Shown here: piece after piece, positions 41,570 through 53,152 of the stretch
How positions within the stretch are numbered: position 1 is the first letter of the stretch
Layout of the letters: every line of letters starts with the position of its first letter
Source of the DNA: Prunella strophiata
Taxonomy: Eukaryota; Chordata; Aves; Passeriformes; Prunellidae
Length of the DNA: 64,000 nucleotides
NCBI GenBank assembly: GCA_036583965.1
Contig: JAZBQD010000014.1
Coordinates: forward strand, 55,371,626-55,435,625
Direction: 5' to 3'
Translations under genes and position numbers: made by a program
Notes under the pieces: generated by a model
Seen by the model: the letters and a program-made list of their open reading frames with translations, nothing else
Told to the model about the DNA's origin: nothing
Databases searched by the model: none

Positions 41570-43384
41570 ATTTTGGTTAAGCTGAATAATACTGTAATGA
41601 AGATTTCCTTGAAAAGCCATATAAACCCTGCTGTGCAGATATTTCACTCTTTACAACCTAGCTGCAATACTCTTCTAAGCTATGGTGCCAAATTTTTATG
41701 CAATGTTCAGTTTCACAGCAGAAGTCTGCATGCATACAGACATTTATATGGCAGATGTTTTGTGCATGATATTTTTTGTTTCCTTTTAAAAATTGTGTTA
41801 TGTGTATGCAAATTCTCTGTACTTCAATAATTTTGTGAAGAGCTGACAAATACCCTCAGTACTGTTATCTTTCAACAGGAATAATACTCAAATACAGACT
41901 GCTTTGTCAACAACATCTGCAACACTTTGGGAGATACTTCAAAATTTGTTTCATTTTAAAATTTATTAATTTGAATGATTTAAAATAAAAATGTATTATA
42001 AAATCATGTATTTCTGGCTTTCATTAGAATGTTTATATTGCAGAGAATGTGATTTTGTCAGAGTTTTATTTCATATGTTGAATCAAAAACAAATAAAAGC
42101 TTGGCACAAAACACACTGTAAGAGGATATTTTGACCAAGTTCAATTTTGATGTTCCTAACTGAAAAATAAAATATTACTTCAAGTGGATATAATGGGAGT
42201 GGATTTCTACATTACTAAGTATATACATTCTCTCATAAGAGCCTGATGACAACCCAATGAGAAAGTTGTGACTATTTCAGCAGTACAGGTAGAGACATTT
42301 TTCACACTTCCTTGAGCAGAACAGCTGCAGAGTATGCTACCAAAGAATTCTTGATTTGATTTTAAACATCTGCCAGTGGTCTTATATTTTTTATCATTTA
42401 TTAAGAAGGACTAAGAGAATACTGATGGAACACAGACATTTGAGAAAGCACTCACACTCTAATTAGAGGACTTCTATCTAACATTATTATATAAACATAC
42501 ATTTATCCTTCAAGTCATACCATTGATTTCAGTAGAGCTAGTTACATCAAGGACAAAATGAGAGAGAAAACAACAGTTCACAAAGAAAAAACAAAGATGA
42601 AAGGTATGATATTTAACATAACAAAGCCTATGAAAATCAGATGATTAAGTGCAAGCATGCACTTAATGAAATGGAGGCGAAAACAGTGCTGCTCTCTGTG
42701 TCAAATTGTCTTCGGGAATGAGAGTAATGGGATGATTTGATTTTAAAATAAAGACACAAAATGTGACTATAAAAATAAAGCTAAGCATCAAACTTAAATG
42801 TTTGGAAGCTTCCTCCCTCAAATGCATTTTGCATTGCTCCCCCAGCCTCCATTGAACATGTTTACTGCAGCTCTCTATGGGTAAATCTGATCCTCCAGAT
42901 TGCCTGCAATAGCCAAGATATCCACAGCCTCTGTTCAGATTCCTTAATGGCTCCAAGTTCTTATTTTTCTACAAATAGCAACTTACTATCAAAAAATTTC
43001 AAAAGGCAGTGGAAAATTCTGCAATGATCACCACGATCACTTAGCAAGTAAAATGAAAGGAAAAGGCAAGCCACCTAAAAGGTTAAGTGATAAACATCTA
43101 AGCCTTCCAAATTCAATCGTTTAATTTGCATGTATTTTAGAATTTACATTTATTAGATGTCTCTGAAACTAGTATTAAATAAAAAACGTTCATTCACATT
43201 CTAAACTGAGGCCCCTCTAGTATTTTCCAGATTTAGACAGACAAGAATATGAAGTCTGGCTAAACCACCAGGATCAATCAGGGAAGACATGGCAGCGCCT
43301 CAAGCAAGGATGATGACAATAGGGCAATCCATCATTTGCATATCAGTCCAGTAGGTAGACCAATCATCTGGGATGCATCTAGAC
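41570..43384. other. intronic DNA without recognisable feature
   Basis: AT-rich, no supported gene or named repeat. The 97-codon minus frame at 42663-42956 has no motif I recognise. Confidence 0.5.
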
Positions 43385-43792
43385 CTATTTATGGCAAGGG
43401 TGATTGAATCTCCCATTCCTGCATTCCAAGAAAATGCCATGATCACCAGGCAAATATCGCAAATCAGAACATTTTATCAGTCCCTTTTCAAAAACTAAAG
43501 CACTGTGCAGCAAATCTGAAGTCACATGGAGAACTGAGGATATATTGTTCAAGCTCAATAGTTGACACTCATCAGGGGAAAGAACAGAGGATACAGACCT
43601 CTCTCCATGAAACATAGATACATTTTTATATTGCCATGGGATAAAAAACAGTTTGAAGGGATTTAATTTTCTTCTGGAGATACCTAATCCTACTGCAAAG
43701 CCACTGGGGACAGAAATTTCAGTGTCCTGGTGGAGGTCTGGATAGGTACCCACTGTTCTGGCTGGATAGTAAAGTTGGCCACATTTGCTCAT
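43385..43792 (-). other. unrecognised 135-codon open frame, probably noncoding
   Basis: A minus-strand frame with mixed amino-acid composition and no low-complexity bias, which makes it stand out from the lysine- or phenylalanine-rich chance frames nearby. I recognise no domain, signal peptide or membrane segment. There is no poly(A) tail to suggest a processed pseudogene and no retroviral motif. Chance or an eroded old coding relic are both possible. Confidence 0.12.
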
Positions 43793-45554
43793 GTCCTTGT
43801 GAAAAATACAGTAATTGGCTTGTACCTAATCTTTCCCATGCTACCTCTACTATTATAAGAACTAAGTATCAGTCTTTCCACAAAATGTCTCATTCTTTTG
43901 TGGCTAGAGCAATTCTAAGAATTGTTCTGTGAGGGAAAATTCTCAGGACTTCATGGAGAAAAAGAAAAAGCTGGTACGAATAAAAAAGAAAATAATAAAA
44001 AAGAAAAAAAAAAAGTAAATGTATTAGAAAATAGAGATGTTACCTTTAAAAGCCCTGGTCCAGAAAAGCAGCAACATCCTCCACAGATTAGGACATGGAC
44101 TTTAAAACATCTTAGCCCCTTCATGTAGGGGTACACTGGTGTATTTCACACGAGCGATGAATTTAATGCACTTTGTCTTTACATTCAGAGGCAACTTTGG
44201 AACTCTTTGGTAAGTGCAAGTGGGGAAGAATAGCAGTGTTGGCTGAAAAAAGCTAACTACGAATCCATCAGCAATTGTTGATGGCCTAAAGGCATTGGAA
44301 ATATGTAATAAAGACAGACAGACTCCATAGATTTTGGCCTAGAATAATTTAATCTGCAGTATTGCAGTCAGAAGCTGATGTAGCTGAAAACTAACCTGGC
44401 AAAAAGTGATGCCTATTTTGGCATCCCAGACACTTCCACAAGCACTTAGTACCTGACTGAAACAGAGGTCAGACATATACAGAGTGAGGTGAGAGAATAG
44501 GAATGGGACAGTGTGGATTTAGATTGGTTTAGAGCACCACAAAGCTGCAATGTCAGTTGAAAGAAAAGGTCTTATTGTATATGTTGCAGATTGATTTTAC
44601 TGTCCCACCCTTGCCTGACTTTATTTGGATCAAGGATCAGCCAGTTTTATTCACTTCCAAGCCTCTTGTGTCATCCATGTAATGAGATTGCTAAGATCTA
44701 ATGAAAACCAGGAATCGCCTGAGCTTTGGGCTATCACTTTCCTATGACAATGTCAACTGAATTGTCATTCTGCATACTCCTGCATACTCATATGCAAGTG
44801 GCCAGGAGGAGCAGCTGAAAACAAAACCTCATGGGCAGGAGCTAAGTACAATAAAAAACTGGCAACTTTATCCTTAAGGTCTGCCCCCAAGGCAAAGAAA
44901 CTTACATGCAGACATAATGTTACTAAGTATTTCTATTCCAAATGGCTGATGAAAATATAGCAGGGGAATACTGGGAAACAGAAATGTCTGGTATGTGTCT
45001 ACCTTTCACAGATTTCCAATAACACTTAACAGCTTAATACCTTTTATGCTTTTGAAACCATTCTTAATCAAATACTGTTAGACTTTTCACAAGTCTGTCA
45101 CTTCCTGGGCCACCTCGACCTAGATCAATACACTCCTGTTAAGTGTTATTATGCACTGTTCACAGGTCCTTCATCAGTATCTTGTTGAAATGACAGTTTT
45201 CAATATGACAGGCCTTTCTGAATTAATTTTCAAGTATGGTTTTAAGAAATAATGTGTCAAACGTTATTATAAAAATCCCTGAGCTAAAAGACCTTTTTCA
45301 TTTGCTTTATTCACTGCTTGGTTTTTTTTCAGTCCAAGAATTCTAGCTTGCTTTGCATGATTTAACAGAAATCTTTGTGGCTATTCCTTAAAAATGGAAA
45401 TGTTCCAAAATGGATATACATGTGCAACAACTTTAGCTTCTAACACTTGTGTCATGGACATTTTCATTGTGCAAAATGGGTGTGTAAGAATTTTAGCATT
45501 AATTCTTGGTGTTCATATGATATACCAGTTTCATAAGTTTACATTACATGCCCA

Positions 45555-45555
<1 letters not shown>
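43793..45555. other. intronic DNA without recognisable feature
   Basis: It includes a purine-rich run at 43961-44015 with its poly-Lys-like frame. Nothing else is supported. Confidence 0.5.

Positions 45556-45591
<36 letters not shown>
45556..45591. repeat. A36 homopolymer tract
   Basis: A 36-base uninterrupted A run. The upstream 200 bases have no retroposon features and no matching target-site duplication is obvious. Confidence 0.95.
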
Positions 45592-45595
<4 letters not shown>

Positions 45596-48179
45596 TAAAC
45601 TTGGTATAAAGTCCTGCATTAGTCTTTCCAGCTTTCTTCCTTGTTTGCATGATCAAATCTATTTTTTTTCCACACATACAATGTATCCTGTAGTCCCCTC
45701 CAGTTTAACCATATGGCACTCAGAATCTATTGAACCCCTTCTTATAGAGTATTGTGCTACTTAGTGCAAGAAACTGCACAGGTAATCTCCAGGTTTGTTT
45801 CCTCAGATAGTCTCTCTTTGCAGTCACTTATTAAATGAAAATTGATTTTTCCCATATTCATGCAAGAAATCAGTACCTTCAGACAATATCAATCTATCAT
45901 GAAGCATATATGGTAGGAGCAGACAGCACTGTCTCAAATTATCTGATCTAGCAGATGAGGAATGAGATTTAGTTGCTTAACACAGACAATAAGTGAACCA
46001 GCACCTTCTGCCTGACTTGCAGCTGTCACCCCACAAGGACACTGGTCTGTAGGTTCTATGTTACAGGTGCTCCCACTGTGCAAGGTGCCATCAATACCCT
46101 TAAGTACCTGAATGCACTAAAATGACAAGTTGATAAGTTAAATCATATTTAAAATGTCTGTTTTGCTTTGAATTGTCAAAACACAAAAAGCCCAAATATT
46201 ACCATTACTAATAAAATTTGGTTCATCTGATGCTTTTAGAACATCTCAGCACTAATTCTTAACATGCTTATTTCTTAGACCAGTTACCATGCTATTGCAG
46301 TATTTGGAAAGGTTTATTTAAATGCAAAGGGTGACCAGGGTGTTAAACAATAATAAAAAAATCTAGTATCAGGATCTTCACATACAGTCTTTGATGGGCC
46401 TGCAAATTTTCCAGGCAGATACCTGAACCATCCAATATAGGTGTGAATTTTCTATGCCCTGAGCCTTGCATTTTTAAATTTAGGCTATTTTTTATTTGTT
46501 TGTTTTTGGGAAGATGAAAGAGAATCCTAGCCCCATATAAAAACATAATTTTTACTGGTGTCCTGCAAAATTATTCAATTTAGAAAGAATTTCAAATGAA
46601 AGTATTCTGTTTATCAGGACCAATTTAACAATTTAGACATTCCTTAAACTGCAGCTTTTAAAGCCTTTGAATACTTTAATATTTGTAGACATTCACAATT
46701 TATTGTGTGCATTCATACTATGATATAGTAGTCAATGAATTTGCCAAGTTACAGATGTGGTTTTATTTACATTTCAGACTTCTGGTTTCAAAGTATAGAA
46801 AAAAAAAAAAACCCACAAAGGTTTTTCTTAGTGTTTTTACTGAAAACATAATTTATTCCTCAAATCCATTAAATAGATGATTGAAAATTATTATTATTGC
46901 CTTGGATAGAAACAGCTTTTGTTTACTTGCAGAAACTGACAGTTCAGACCTCAAATAGATCAAAATTTAGCTCATTTTACAGTGCAGTAACTGCTTTCAA
47001 ATATAGATTAATCTATATAACAAATAAAAGCCAAAGTTCATAAGCATTAATCAGAAACTAGATTTACCTCACTGAATCTGAAGGTGGCCTGTCTCTAAGT
47101 TAGCATATTGAAATTGGACTGAATGCTAGAAAACCTGATATGAATATGAGTTAAGTAATAGGAAATACTATCTATCTAAAATTATGTTTATGTATTTGCA
47201 CAGTAATTTAAATATCTTTAAAATTGCCCATGCAGAAGTGAGAATTCATATTTTCTTTAACTTTAAAAAGACAAAAGGAATTAGTATATTACAATTCATT
47301 ATAATTTGAAAATACATATTCTAACAGTGAAGAACAAAACATGAGTTTACCTAATTTCTTCCAAGGATTTATTTGAGATGTTAACAAATCATGAATTCAT
47401 TTTGCATGCCATTTTACTACAAGTTATTTTGGTGTAAATTTTGGTCTCTTTTCAAGCAGTGTGGATCAGTGAATAGCAATAGAACCAGTATTCACCATTC
47501 ATGACAGAGGAAGGCAGCTAATCTCTTTAAGGTGGTTCTTTAAGTATCTGACAGCTCCTTTCAACCTAAAGTCTACAAAAATCACAAAATCTTTGCTAGC
47601 ATTTTGGGCTTAGGACTTGAAGATTACTTATTTGACATGAAGAACTATATTTTGATAAGGATAAGGGAAAATAGAATGCGCTGGTTTCAACACACTGGTA
47701 TGACAAAGAAGTGCACAGCTTTGAAAAGACTGTACTAGCTGAAGCATTACTAACATGCAAGAAAACCTGTGTATTTTGAAGGAATAGTATGCCCCCTTCA
47801 TGAGATGCTTCAGCTTCATGTGGATTTTATTTCTATTTAGATTTCTCTGTGCATATAGCCCTTAAAACATGGGGCCACAAAGGCCATGCTACCACTCTGC
47901 TTGTAAATTGTCTAAAGGGACTATTCTTCTAGTCTTCTAATTCTACACAAGAATTAGAAACATGATATTTAACTTTTCTGAGAATTACGACATCCAACTC
48001 CCAAACTACCTTTCTTGGAAATTAACAGAAAATAATCCATTTCCAACACTTCAATGATGACACATTTGTAGATTAGGACACCTTTTTTAATGTGAGAGTA
48101 ATGGAAACTGCTCAAAGCATTAAAATATCTTGTAAGCCATGGAAATAAATAGGTTGAATCTAGGCCTTGTAGCACACGT
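45592..48179. other. intronic DNA without recognisable feature
   Basis: AT-rich unique sequence with a short A run at 46799-46812. A weak GATGAGGAATGAGATTTAGTTG stretch near 45953 faintly recalls a MIR-like core but is too diverged to call. No gene is supported. Confidence 0.5.
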
Positions 48180-48231
48180 CTGTAGAGTGGCCATTGAGGC
48201 ACATGGTCCTAACATGTAAAGAACTGGTATT
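48180..48231 (+). repeat. diverged local repeat, copy A
   Basis: This 52-base stretch matches 49233-49284 at 40 of 52 positions without gaps, in the same orientation and 1053 bp apart. The best-kept parts are AGAGTG near the start and TGTAAAGAA-TGGTATT at the end. It may be two copies of an unnamed dispersed repeat or an old local duplication. Confidence 0.6.
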
Positions 48232-49232
48232 TTCTCTCATAATTAAAGTTATTACTACTGAGAAAAAAACATCAAATTAATACAAAATTATTAAAAGGCT
48301 CAGTTAAAGCACTGCACAATGACTAGGACTGATTCTATAGATATGCTGTTACATTAGAACGAGATGCTAATTAAAAGTAACCTAGTTCTGCCAGTTCATA
48401 TGTACAGTCACAGATGCAGATATCATGACTTTTTGATCTCAACAAGATCTGCCAAATTTATTCTGCATAAAGTGTTCATGTTCTACCTTTTCTCAGTTTG
48501 GTGTGTATATATGAAAAGTAGAACACACCAATGTTTTAACATACGAACATTATTTCAGGCTAACTTCCAATTATGTGGTGTGGTCTTGGATAATCTTAAT
48601 CAAATATCAATTTCAGAAGCACACTACTGATACCTGAGGTAGTTTTAAAGGACTTTGTGATGCATAATGCTTGGTGAAGCAATGGTCTCAGAGCTCACAA
48701 AACTGGCTGTCAGAGGGACTTAAGAATGCAAATGATTCTTTGTGGAAATAAAGATAGAGGTTTCCTTAAACCAGATTTCTAGACAACCAACTAGAAATTA
48801 AGAGTGAGCATATCTAAGCATGACCCAAAAGAGTTAATGATCTATTTCACTACAAAAGTGTATTTGTGAGAGCCCTTTCTGCTGCTCTTAAGATCTCTCA
48901 CAAGACAGTGGCAGGCGTGCCATCATGAAGAGGGACACACAGAAAAAGACAAAGACATAGGGACTCAAATTGTGTAAGCTCATGGGCTTTGAAGCAAAGA
49001 TAGTCCCATAGGCTAAACACAGCCAAAGATCCTGATTCTCCAACAGTTGACTACAAACAATGAAAAAATCAGGATCCTAATTTCCTTCTTGTTTCTAAAA
49101 GCTAATACTTGGATTGGAGTGAGGGGACAAACCAGCCTGCTGAAAAGTGTCCTCCGTAATCTTGGTCTATACGTAGTGTTCCTTTTACAATTCAGACAGT
49201 GAAGGAGCTTAGGAGATGAATTGCTGACAGAT

Positions 49233-49284
49233 CTATAGAGTGCACACTGAAGCTCATGGCTATGACGTGTAAAGAATTGGTATT
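49233..49284 (+). repeat. diverged local repeat, copy B
   Basis: Partner of the copy at 48180-48231, with twelve substitutions and no indels over 52 bases. Similarity seems to fade into gapped matches downstream (CATAATT against CATAAG), so the true unit may be longer. Confidence 0.6.
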
Positions 49285-49734
49285 ATTGTATCTGTTCCAT
49301 AAGTTGACCACTTCTGACAAAAGGGAAGGGTGAAAATTAATTTGGCATGGCATGCATGCAACATTTCACTGCTCTAATCTGGTGCTGCCTGAAAGCTTGT
49401 TTTGGTAGGCATTGTATCCTGGAATGACACAGAACTGGAACTGGCAGGATGTCAAAATACTTCCAAAACCAGCACAGCCAAATGAAATCAGCTGAGCTGT
49501 GGAGATGTGAAATGCACATTTAGAAAGACTCAGAGCTGGAATGTAGGTGAGGATAAATACAGGAATACCAGTGTTATGTGAATAACTAACAACAGCAGGA
49601 ATATTACCAATAAGGACATTTATACATGACAGTATTTTTATTTCTAAGTTAATCTGAATTGATAAACCTTTTCAAATGTCAAGTCAGGACTTCCAAATTC
49701 ACTGACCTATGGAGCTAAGAATTGTTAATCTTTC

Positions 49735-49870
49735 TTCTTCTGCTGGGGAAACTGAGGCAGAGAGGTTCAGTGACTTACCCAAGGCCACAGAGGGAGTCAC
49801 TGTCAGAGCCAGGATTAGAGCTCAGGAGTATCTGGCTCCCAGTTCCCAAGCTCAGACCACTAGACCATGG
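49735..49870 (-). mobile_element. MIR-like CORE-SINE relic
   Basis: The plus strand reads GGGGAAACTGAGGCAGAGAG, then GTTCAGTGACTTACCCAAGG, CCACAGAGGGAGTCACTGTC, AGAGCCAGGATTAGAGCTCA and CCACTAGACCATGG. This is the reverse complement of the conserved core of MIR-type SINEs, whose forward form contains TGACCTTGGGCAAGT...CCTCAGTTTCC. Such elements were active in ancient amniotes and are rare and usually badly eroded in birds. The frames at 49709-49913 are a by-product of its composition. Confidence 0.75.
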
Positions 49871-49935
49871 CCTCAGGATATTTCCAGCTGATCTTCAGTC
49901 TAAAAAAAAGTAAATTCTCAAGTATGTTACAAATA

Positions 49936-50017
49936 TGTAACATATATACATATATATGTATATTTATATGTGTATACATTTATACATATATATATATATA
50001 CTTTTTTTTTTTTTTTA
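49936..50017. repeat. AT/TATA-rich simple repeat with T run
   Basis: Alternating ATATAC/ATATGT units followed by (AT)n and a 15-base T run. Strongly self-complementary, low-complexity DNA. Confidence 0.9.
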
Positions 50018-50103
50018 CCTGAATGTAATGGTATGAGTGCAAACACATTGCTCATAAGTCAGTGCTGAAAATCATACCAGTATATTTTACCTTAGGTACC
50101 TTA

Positions 50104-50123
50104 ATCATACATATATGTATGAT
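50104..50123. repeat. 20-bp perfect palindrome
   Basis: ATCATACATATATGTATGAT is its own reverse complement over all 20 bases. It lies just beyond the AT-rich repeat and may simply derive from it. Confidence 0.9.
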
Positions 50124-50223
50124 AAAGCTCTGCTAAAAAAATATGATTTAAATTACAGCCAATAAAAATACATATTGTATTTTTCAGGGTAAGGAACAAA
50201 TTGCCTTTCCAACCCAGCCAGCA

Positions 50224-50620
50224 TGTCATTTATATTAATGGTGAGGCATTTATATTAATGATAAGTTGCTCTGTGTGTAAGTAAACTCTATTAAGAAAGT
50301 CAGGTCCCTTGGTGGAGCTAGATCCTTAGTAAATTTTACTAGCTAAGCACTGAGCTCCATGTCAGAATAATTACACCTTTTATCCACTGTGAGCTCTCTC
50401 TTAGCTTCTCCGTATTCCTTAATTTCCCACTTCAGCTAATTTAGCAGTAAAATCACACAGGTTTAAAAGGTTAGCTACCGAGGAACTGGTGCATGAATGT
50501 TCTGTTAAGCTCCGTGCATTGAAATCGCATTATGTAGAAGAAGGAATTAATTAAGCAACAATTAGGTAGTGATGGATCATTGACAACATATCTACACCTG
50601 GGTGCTAAAAATTAATCTCC
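50224..50620. promoter_or_regulatory. candidate conserved noncoding element rich in homeodomain-like sites
   Basis: It begins with two exact copies of a 14-base unit, CATTTATATTAATG (50227-50240 and 50247-50260), spaced 20 bp, about two helical turns. It continues with unique sequence holding many TAAT/ATTA cores (AGAATAATTACACC, GAATTAATTAAGC, AAAATTAATC) and isolated CpGs in a CpG-poor background. No coding frame is present. An enhancer function is inferred from texture alone. Confidence 0.3.
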
Positions 50621-51111
50621 CCTGTAAAAACAATACATTGTGCATCTTTTCATCTATACACAAGCAAGTTTTACACTTGAAATATAAAATGGAACTTATT
50701 TTAAAAAAAGAAGCATATCTTCTGGCACTATTAAAACTATAAAATATTTTTTTAAATCATGTAGCTTAATTTTAATAATTAATTGAAAAAAAAGTAATAA
50801 GGATAGCAAAAGGAGAAGAAATTTTTAAAGGCAGGAGATTTTAAAGTGGCTGTAAGGACATTTGTTATATGAAAGCACTTAGTATGTTAAGATTGCTAAC
50901 AATTGTGTAGTATTCTCTTGCTATCTTCTTTTGCAAGTTGCCATATTGTTTCCTTGTATTGACAGTCAGCCTCTTAATACACAGATTGGCAGTTAGCCCA
51001 GTCAGTCCTCAATTCTAAAAGCCTCTTAGCAGATGAAAAAATCTTTGGTTCATTCACACCTTGTAGAAAGAACAACAGGGCAGAAGTGACATCCAGATCC
51101 ATTTAGAGTAT

Positions 51112-51235
51112 ACTTGGAGTCTGATTTTCCTTTGCCTTGCACCTTGTGTAGTCATTTATAGCTTTGCAAAGTGAGCACAAAATGGATATAAAACACTGCT
51201 ACTCATGTGAGGCGAGAATTCTGATTTGGTTGCAT
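51112..51235. repeat. possible relic of an ancient amniote repeat
   Basis: The stretch GGAGTCTGATTTTCC...TTGCACCTTGTGTAGTCATT...CTTTGCAAAGTGAGCACAAA resembles, from memory, an old dispersed amniote repeat with a GAGTCTGATTCT start. The ends are loosely inverted (GAGTCTGATTTT near the start, GAGAATTCTGATTT at the end). The family cannot be named from sequence alone. Confidence 0.3.
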
Positions 51236-52299
51236 TATTTCTAGAGGTGATCACAAAAAGTGCCTGCCAGTTGAAAAATCTGGCTCTGCATAGAATGCGT
51301 AAACAATTTTGACACAAAATATAAAGTAAAAAGCAGCAGCCCTTTCCAAACATTTTATGGAAATTACACTTTTGTTTTGCAGCAATGGATATGTTCACTT
51401 GTTTGTTTGCTCAGAATTTTCATAGAAAGAATATTAAATGCTTAACTCATCTAGAGAAAACAAATCCTATTTCTTCCTTTCTTTTTAAGAACCATATTTA
51501 ACTATGAGTTCTAAAGTATACTCTCACTCAAAAGGGAGCTCATATCATCTATAGGATCTCTACAAGCCCTAATTTCCCACATGCTGCTTCTAAACCCAGT
51601 ATGTAAAAAGTTGCAGTTTCTACAAAACCTCCTGGAATCAATGTTAAAAGCTGGTATTATCACAACAGCTGGTCTCAGTCCATCAGAGTTCAACACTGTT
51701 CTGACTTTAGTATGGGTGACAAATTATTGTCAGCATATACCAGTGATATCTCTGCTACATGATCTACTATCAGTATGATAACTCAAGACCTCCTGCCAAA
51801 AATATCTTAAGATGCAAGCTATATCAGCAGGAAACAGCTGCTGATATTAGATTAATGAATGTGTTTTAACAAAATTGATAGTTAAAAAATGAAGGACCTA
51901 ATCTGGCTGTTGCTGGAGATGTGGTCAAAAATTTTTTATACTTCAGAATAGGATACAGTAACTAATTCAGTATGTCTGGACATTTTTTTCCCCGTACTAC
52001 TTTGTGGTCATTTCTCTGACTCTTCCCAGCCAGAAGTCCTTCCTAGCCAACTTAAATACCATGATGGCATGATAGTGCATGGCAACTCGTGTGTTGATTA
52101 GGAGCAGAAACAGCAGTTACTGCATTAGCAGCTGTTGATCTGAGAATATTGCTACAGTAAATAATGCCTCTTAGGGTTTCTGTTGGAATTTTTTTTCTCT
52201 TAATCACAGTCATGAATTTCATGGAGTCATCTTATGACACAGTTTCCAAATCTACTACCATGGTCCAAAGCTTACTTTTCAACCAAGTAGCTAAATAAC
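51236..52299. other. intronic DNA without recognisable feature
   Basis: AT-rich unique sequence with two short uninformative frames around 51511-51778. It ends at a 20-base T run (52300-52319). Confidence 0.5.
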
Positions 52300-52319
52300 T
52301 TTTTTTTTTTTTTTTTTTT
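52300..52319. repeat. T20 homopolymer tract
   Basis: A 20-base T run. In the orientation of TAFA5 it is an A run inside the intron, with no adjacent element. Confidence 0.9.
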
Positions 52320-52659
52320 AATTCTTAACGTGTTACTAATACTGTATTATAGGCTAGAATTTATTGCAGGGTTTTGAATTTGCTTTTCTTCTTGTCTATT
52401 TTTCCCTATCCCCCTTCTGCATTCAGAGCTTCTGTAAGCATTCTGAGTTGCTAGTCTGGCTTGACTGGAAAGTACTGCGTGTTTGTTGTGTGTCTGCATG
52501 TGTGATACCAACTGTTGAAGACTGCTTGATGCTAGATGAGGGCTTATGCTCTGAGCTGTTCCACAGTTGTCTCTCTGGCAAAATCTTTCCTTACCAATGA
52601 CAATGATGTATATGTGTGGGGAGAGTCTGTTTTACAATATTACACTTGCTGTGGTCTTA

Positions 52660-52865
52660 ATTTTACTGATGGGGCATGATTATGATTTCATTTACATTAA
52701 TCAAATTCATGAGTCATTCCATTCATGTCAATAGCATTAAAGAGCTATAGAGACAAGTAAGAGTTCAGAATCAGGCTTCTGGTGTTTAATCTAAAAGCAT
52801 ATCTGAATCACTTCATTAAAGACAGAAACTGAAGGATAGATCCTCTGCTTACTCTGCATTACTCA
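52660..52865. repeat. possible eroded ancient repeats
   Basis: Two short stretches (about 52672-52740, with TTTCATTTACATTAATCAAA and TCATGTCAATAG, and 52835-52865, with GATAGATCCTCTGCTTACTC) resemble heavily mutated copies of old amniote repeats containing the theme 'gattctgatctcac...agtcaatgg'. They are too diverged for a firm call. Confidence 0.22.
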
Positions 52866-53107
52866 GTCATGCCATTAGCATTAAACATCAAATAAAGAGC
52901 TAAAATGACAGCTGGCAATGTGTCACAGTACAAGGGTTTTCCGTTTACCTCAGATACAGAAAATACCCCTGAATTAACAAGATTTAAGACCATATTCCAA
53001 GTATGACAAACTTATGGTATTAGTTCTCCTTGTCCTTGAATGCTGGCATTAATGTCTATAAAACTTTTTTCCTTCCCTTGTTTTTTGGGGTTTTTTTTAT
53101 GTCACTC

Positions 53108-53152
53108 TTACATAACTTGAATGCAAAATATTTACATAGCTTGAATGCAAAA
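53108..53152. repeat. 21-bp near-perfect tandem duplication with octamer-like motif
   Basis: TTACATAACTTGAATGCAAAA (53108-53128) and a copy with one substitution (53132-53152) repeat at a 24-bp period. Each copy ends in ATGCAAAA, one base from the POU-domain octamer ATGCAAAT. Confidence 0.85.

Noticed and set aside
41261..41647. 128-codon Lys/Pro-rich and 102-codon Phe-rich frames
   Set aside because: Direct translation of the T/G low-complexity tract.
48600..48640. Minus-strand CTCAG then Val-Ser and four residues before TGA
   Set aside because: Weak pyrimidine tract, extra residues compared with the expected terminus and no nearby supporting evidence. Kept only as a weak alternative.
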